A stretch of 46,087 bases of DNA from a bacterium (GTDB lineage: Bacteria; Margulisbacteria; Marinamargulisbacteria; UBA817; JAQBTH01): positions 1-46,087 of the forward strand of contig JAQBTH010000005.1 of assembly GCA_027623425.1 (NCBI GenBank), written 5' to 3'. How positions within the stretch are numbered: position 1 is the stretch's first letter; every line of letters starts with the position of its first letter. Below are positions 42,830-46,087 of this stretch, one piece after another. The notes under the pieces are model-generated. The model was not told the origin of the DNA, did not search any database, and worked only from the letters and a program-made list of their open reading frames with translations. The translations under genes and the position numbers were made by a program.

Positions 42830-43743
42830 TTCCACACCCCCATCGCCACTAAATACCCGCCGATAAATAGCAATTGCACAACCCAAAATAGGCGAACAAC
42901 TGCTTTCTCACTAAGCCCCATTAATTCAAAATGGTGGTGCAAAGGGGCCATTAAAAACACCCGTGTTTTCGTGCGCTTATACCAAAGCACCTGCGCCATC
43001 ACCGACAACGTTTCCAGAATATAGACCGCCCCCAACCCCACCAACACCCATACGTTTCCATAGGCAATCGCCAATGCCGCAAAAAGCGCACCAATTGCCA
43101 AACTACCTGTATCGCCCATAAATTGCTGGGCTGGGTGTAAATTCACGCTTAAAAAAGCCGCTATTGCCACGCAAAACACCATACAAAACGGCAAATAGTC
43201 CCACATGCCAGACGCCCAAAAAAGCACCGCAAAACCCGCGATACTAAGTAGACTTAGTCCACCCAACAAGCCATCCAACCCATCCGATAGATTCGTGGCA
43301 TTTGATGCCCCCACCATGACAAAGGTATAAAACACCATTTGCGACATTTTCAAGGGTGATATAAAACCATTAAAAATAAAAAGCAACCCCAAACTACACA
43401 CAATTTGAGCCAAAAACTTTTGCCGGGACGTTAGCCCCTGATTATTGTTGCGGCACAACGACAGCCCATCATCTAACAGGCCCAAAATCGAAAATGAACT
43501 AAACACCATGAGCAGCCACACAAACATAGGCGACAAGAGATGAAAGAGATACGCGCCAACCCATAAATTAAGTAAAATCGCCACACCGCCAAACGATGGC
43601 GTTTTAACCTTATGTTGATGGGATTCTGGCCCCAACTCATAAATCACCTGGTAGGCCTGTCGCCGACGAATACCCAGCAACAAAAGCCACTGACACACAT
43701 GCGCACCAAACGCATAAGCCATCCATAACCAATTAGTTGTCAT
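42826..43743 (-). CDS. mraY: Phospho-N-acetylmuramoyl-pentapeptide transferase
   Basis: MraY makes lipid I from the UDP-pentapeptide and undecaprenyl phosphate. The 305-residue membrane protein shows HKVKTPSFGG, the magnesium aspartates LLDDGLS, NLSDGLDGL, GDTGSLAIGA and APLHHHFELMG. It is at the short end of the family. Its start overlaps the murF end by 11 bp. Confidence 0.96.
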   Translation of the reverse strand: MTTNWLWMAYAFGAHVCQWLLLLGIRRRQAYQVIYELGPESHQHKVKTPSFGGVAILLNLWVGAYLFHLLSPMFVWLLMVFSSFSILGLLDDGLSLCRNNNQGLTSRQKFLAQIVCSLGLLFIFNGFISPLKMSQMVFYTFVMVGASNATNLSDGLDGLLGGLSLLSIAGFAVLFWASGMWDYLPFCMVFCVAIAAFLSVNLHPAQQFMGDTGSLAIGALFAALAIAYGNVWVLVGLGAVYILETLSVMAQVLWYKRTKTRVFLMAPLHHHFELMGLSEKAVVRLFWVVQLLFIGGYLVAMGVWK

Positions 43744-44878
43744 GGTTAATTTCCTTTAGCAACACATCCACAATAGAATCCATTTCCAAGCCTCTAGACC
43801 CCTTAACCAATACGGAATCACCCGATTTAAGTTCTGATTTTAATGTGTCAATCAAGGCAATTTTATCGTCGAAATGGGTAACAGGTAAACGCAAATCACC
43901 CAATGATTTCATGGCTTCCCCATAGGTAAACAACACGCTTACTTCCGCATCAATAATAGGGTCAGCTAAATCCCGATGTTCAGACACAGAAAAACGACCC
44001 AACTCCATCATATCCCCTAAAACCGCAATTTTTCGGCCCGATTGGCGTTTTAACACGCCGAGCGCATAGCGCATACCATCGGGGTTCGCATTATACGAAT
44101 CATCGATAAGCGTAATGCCCCCCTTCAATTTGTGTTTAATCAAACGATGCGCCGACGGTTTGTAAGAGGCAATCCCCCGTTCAATTTCGTGATCTGACAA
44201 TCCAAAATGACGCCCAATCAAATAACACATGCCAAGTGTAGATTCTATCCCACCACCAGATTGATAAGGCAAAACCTTATAACCAACAGCCTTTGCCTTA
44301 GATTCCAAAATATCGTAATGCGCGTCTTTACGCGGCAAAAACGCATACCGATCACCAGGGCGCTCCCATTCCAATTTTGGCCTAAATATTTCGGCCTTTG
44401 CTTTCGCAATTTGTGCCGAATTTTTAAAGAATTCTGCATGTGTAAGACCAATGCCCGTTATTAATACATGGGTCGGACGAACAATGCGCGCCAAGTAACC
44501 GATCTCACCTTTTTTACGCATGGCCATTTCCAGAACAGCCACATCTGTATGAGAGTCCGCTCCCAGCAACGTAAGGGGAACACCAATTTCATTATTATTA
44601 TTTGCCTGCGTCGCATGAGTCATAAATTTTTGCGACAGCACCGAGTTCAACATATCCTTTGATGTGGTTTTACCAAATGAACCTGTTATACCCAATACAT
44701 AGCATTTTAATTGCTTGCGATATTTACTAGCAAACGTTCCAATGTCTTCGTTCACAATACGACTAGCACCCTTTTGAATCGCCGCATCAATAAACTGATG
44801 ACCATCAAAATTTTTCCCTTTTATGGGGATGTAAACATCGCCCGGCTCAAGGGTACGAGTGTCTATGGATACCTTCAT
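43733..44878 (-). CDS. murF: UDP-MurNAc-tripeptide D-alanyl-D-alanine ligase
   Basis: MurF adds D-Ala-D-Ala to complete the pentapeptide. The 381-residue protein shows SIDTRTLEPGDVYIPIKG, the P-loop GITGSFGKTTSKDM, NNEIGVPLTLL, and DDSYNANPDGMRYAL. It is shorter than the usual 450, chiefly in the first domain. It lies 6 nt after the cytochrome gene, so both probably share the promoter near 45264. Confidence 0.95.
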   Translation of the reverse strand: MKVSIDTRTLEPGDVYIPIKGKNFDGHQFIDAAIQKGASRIVNEDIGTFASKYRKQLKCYVLGITGSFGKTTSKDMLNSVLSQKFMTHATQANNNNEIGVPLTLLGADSHTDVAVLEMAMRKKGEIGYLARIVRPTHVLITGIGLTHAEFFKNSAQIAKAKAEIFRPKLEWERPGDRYAFLPRKDAHYDILESKAKAVGYKVLPYQSGGGIESTLGMCYLIGRHFGLSDHEIERGIASYKPSAHRLIKHKLKGGITLIDDSYNANPDGMRYALGVLKRQSGRKIAVLGDMMELGRFSVSEHRDLADPIIDAEVSVLFTYGEAMKSLGDLRLPVTHFDDKIALIDTLKSELKSGDSVLVKGSRGLEMDSIVDVLLKEINHDN

Positions 44879-44884
44879 GTGCCT

Positions 44885-45256
44885 TTATTCCCCCGATTTG
44901 CGTTTCTTCGCATCATAAATCAGAAATTTCTCTATACTTTTAGCTTCTTCTTCGGTCATTGATGCCCCTTCTTTGGAGGCCATGCGTGCAATGATCTCTG
45001 CCCAATCTTCCTTGCTGCGATAAGGCGCATTCAATGGGCGCGCCGCTGTATGACATTTACTGCATTTACTTGAAAAAAAACGATGGTACCACCAACGCAC
45101 ACGCACTTGGTATGCCGACACATCCACAGTTGAAGTGCCCGAATCATAGCGTGCAATTTGAACTGGTTTACTCACTGTTTGCGTGTTCGATTTAGCCTGA
45201 TCACAACCCGTCATCAAAACGAAAATCGAAAAAATAAAAAGAAGAATATAAGGCAT
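44885..45256 (-). CDS. Monohaem c-type cytochrome lipoprotein
   Basis: The 123-residue protein has a signal with the lipobox LMTGC (lipid on Cys18) and a single haem site CSKCH (65-69). A helical segment follows with candidate methionine ligands (ARMASKEGASMTEEEAKSIEKF). It would be a membrane-tethered electron carrier in the periplasm. It heads the mur operon, an unusual place, and has a TATTAT box exactly 7 nt before the ATG and no ribosome site. The haem needed could come from the hem genes upstream in the window. Its redox partner is unknown. Confidence 0.85.
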   Translation of the reverse strand: MPYILLFIFSIFVLMTGCDQAKSNTQTVSKPVQIARYDSGTSTVDVSAYQVRVRWWYHRFFSSKCSKCHTAARPLNAPYRSKEDWAEIIARMASKEGASMTEEEAKSIEKFLIYDAKKRKSGE

Positions 45257-45263
45257 ACCGAAT

Positions 45264-45269
45264 ATAATA
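45264..45269 (-). promoter_or_regulatory. -10 box of the cytochrome/mur operon, probably leaderless
   Basis: TATTAT on the minus strand is followed by exactly 7 nt and the ATG at 45256. The 98-nt gap to the divergent regulator gene holds both promoters. Confidence 0.45.
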
Positions 45270-45341
45270 CCATAGGTACAGCGTGGTATTCACCCACAAG
45301 TCAACTAAAATTTAAAACTTAAACACAGCAATAAAATACGG

Positions 45342-45347
45342 TAGAAT
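45342..45347 (+). promoter_or_regulatory. -10 box of the second YheO-like regulator, probably leaderless
   Basis: TAGAAT is followed by 7 nt and ATG 45355. A weak -35, TTAAAC (45319-45324), is 17 nt upstream. Confidence 0.4.
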
Positions 45348-45354
45348 GATGCGT

Positions 45355-45963
45355 ATGACACAAAATATAAACGAAATAAAACATTTGGCTAAATTATTAG
45401 CTGATTTTTTTGCGCCTGTTGTAGAAACAGTAATACACGATCTAAAAAAAGACGGATATCCGATCATATCAATTTATAATAATGCGCTTTCGAATCGCGA
45501 AGAAGGCCAGTGCTCAACTGTATTTGGCGAACACATCGACAATCTATCAGAAGACTCGCTCATCTACTTATTCGAGCTACCCAATGGCAAGCAATTTAAA
45601 TCCTGCTCAACTATCTACAGGGATAAAAATGGAAATCCCGAATTCGCATTAAGCATCAATATGGATTTAACCCATTTCCAAACTATCAGTAGCATCATTA
45701 CCAATTTCACCAAACTACCCAGCTCATTTAAAGCGCAGGCTCCTGACGTAAATATAAATGCAAACCTTGAGCTTTTCATGAGCATTTTACAAGAAACCAG
45801 AATGGAACTCGGCATTCCCGACACACAAATAAGCCGTTCCGACCAAAAGCGACTAGTCAAAGCACTCGACAAGAAAAATGCACTGGACATGTACGGCGGC
45901 ATAAAATACCTGTGCGAACAATATAAAATTTCACGCACCACCATTTTCAATTACAGAAAATAA
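45355..45963 (+). CDS. YheO-like transcriptional regulator (PAS_6 plus HTH_22), copy 2
   Basis: The 202-residue protein has the YheO/PAS_6-type domain (about 8-115; ETVIHDLKKDGYPIISIYN, ALSINMDLTHF) and a C-terminal helix-turn-helix (ISRTTIFNYRK). It is a paralogue of the protein at 9855. The ATG at 45355 is preferred over 45346 because it lies 7 nt after a TAGAAT box and no ribosome site is present. It is divergent from the cytochrome-mur operon and separates it from murE, so it may control these genes. The ligand is unknown. Confidence 0.82.
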   Translation: MTQNINEIKHLAKLLADFFAPVVETVIHDLKKDGYPIISIYNNALSNREEGQCSTVFGEHIDNLSEDSLIYLFELPNGKQFKSCSTIYRDKNGNPEFALSINMDLTHFQTISSIITNFTKLPSSFKAQAPDVNINANLELFMSILQETRMELGIPDTQISRSDQKRLVKALDKKNALDMYGGIKYLCEQYKISRTTIFNYRK

Positions 45964-45964
45964 C

Positions 45965-46087
45965 TTACTGACGCGACTGAATAGCAGCTCTCGCAACGGC
46001 TCTATCATCAAAGTCGATGGTCTCATCACCCAAAATTTGGTATGTTTCATGCCCTTTTCCCGCAATCACCACCACGTCAGCCGGTTC
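45965..46087 (-). CDS. murE: UDP-MurNAc-tripeptide synthetase, C-terminal end only
   Basis: The last 40 codons of a minus-strand gene run into the window edge. They read [15 protein letters not shown], then [12 protein letters not shown] and a TAA stop, which is the characteristic C-terminus of MurE (IAGKGHExYQ and FDDREVA). MurE adds the third amino acid to the peptidoglycan stem. Its stop is one base from the stop of the convergent regulator gene. It would continue the mur cluster beyond the window. Confidence 0.9.
   Translation of the reverse strand, partial: EPADVVVIAGKGHETYQILGDETIDFDDRAVARAAIQSRQ

Noticed and set aside
1-46087. CRISPR arrays, insertion sequences with transposase, prophage
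   Set aside because: No regularly spaced direct repeats, transposase frames or phage structural genes were seen; only the ORF6N relic suggests past acquired DNA.

Overview
The window is a gene-dense chromosomal segment of moderate-to-low GC with almost no accessory DNA. TGA, TAG and TAA all serve as stops, so the standard bacterial code applies. The gene set is that of a cell with an outer membrane (lptB, an LptF/LptG permease, lipoproteins, an OmpA-type MotB). It also has linkages familiar from Firmicutes and other Terrabacteria: cinA-recA-rny-ymdB in a row, and pgpH-ybeY-dgkA. I read it as an uncultured diderm lineage on the Terrabacteria side. Margulisbacteria/Marinamargulisbacteria is my best guess, held weakly; no rRNA gene is present to settle it.

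Layout. 1-2450: partial initiator tRNA with terminator, a lipoprotein gene, queF, a decayed ORF6N gene and two copies of a structured intergenic repeat. 2451-9626: trpE-trpG on the minus strand, divergent from rpe-ileS-PfkB kinase on the plus strand, then coaX. 9855-19365: a tightly packed plus-strand operon of a YheO-like regulator, miaA, pgpH, ybeY, dgkA, a CorC/CNNM protein, an unknown 809-aa glycosidase-like protein and rlmD. 19358-20740: rho, with a recognisable promoter and leader hairpin. 20895-24776: a four-gene operon on the minus strand (TPR/SPOR-like protein, a fused FliF-FliG protein, MotA, MotB). 25077-37725: a long minus-strand run of metK, cinA, recA, rny, ymdB, lptB, lptF/G, hemA, hemC, cobA-hemD, hemB and hemL, giving the complete C5 route to uroporphyrinogen III and precorrin-2. 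37801-39576: a Gfo/Idh/MocA oxidoreductase, then a receiver protein paired with a pilin-like protein. 39545-46087: the peptidoglycan cluster murF-mraY-murD-ftsW-murG, led by a cytochrome c lipoprotein gene. A second YheO-like regulator separates it from the 3' end of murE.

The most interesting system is the operon at 20895-24776. It encodes MotA/MotB stator proteins beside one protein that joins the FliF RBM3 domain and second membrane helix to a FliG-like domain, and no other flagellar gene is near. The FliM-binding motif of FliG looks lost. This resembles a reduced ion-driven motor, possibly tied to peptidoglycan through MotB and the SPOR-like domain of the first gene. Other notable points are a three-copy hairpin repeat that sits at gene 3' ends, a recurring -10 box placed 6-7 nt before start codons (leaderless mRNAs), a small leaderless ORF coupled to trpE, and a HemA without its dimerisation domain.
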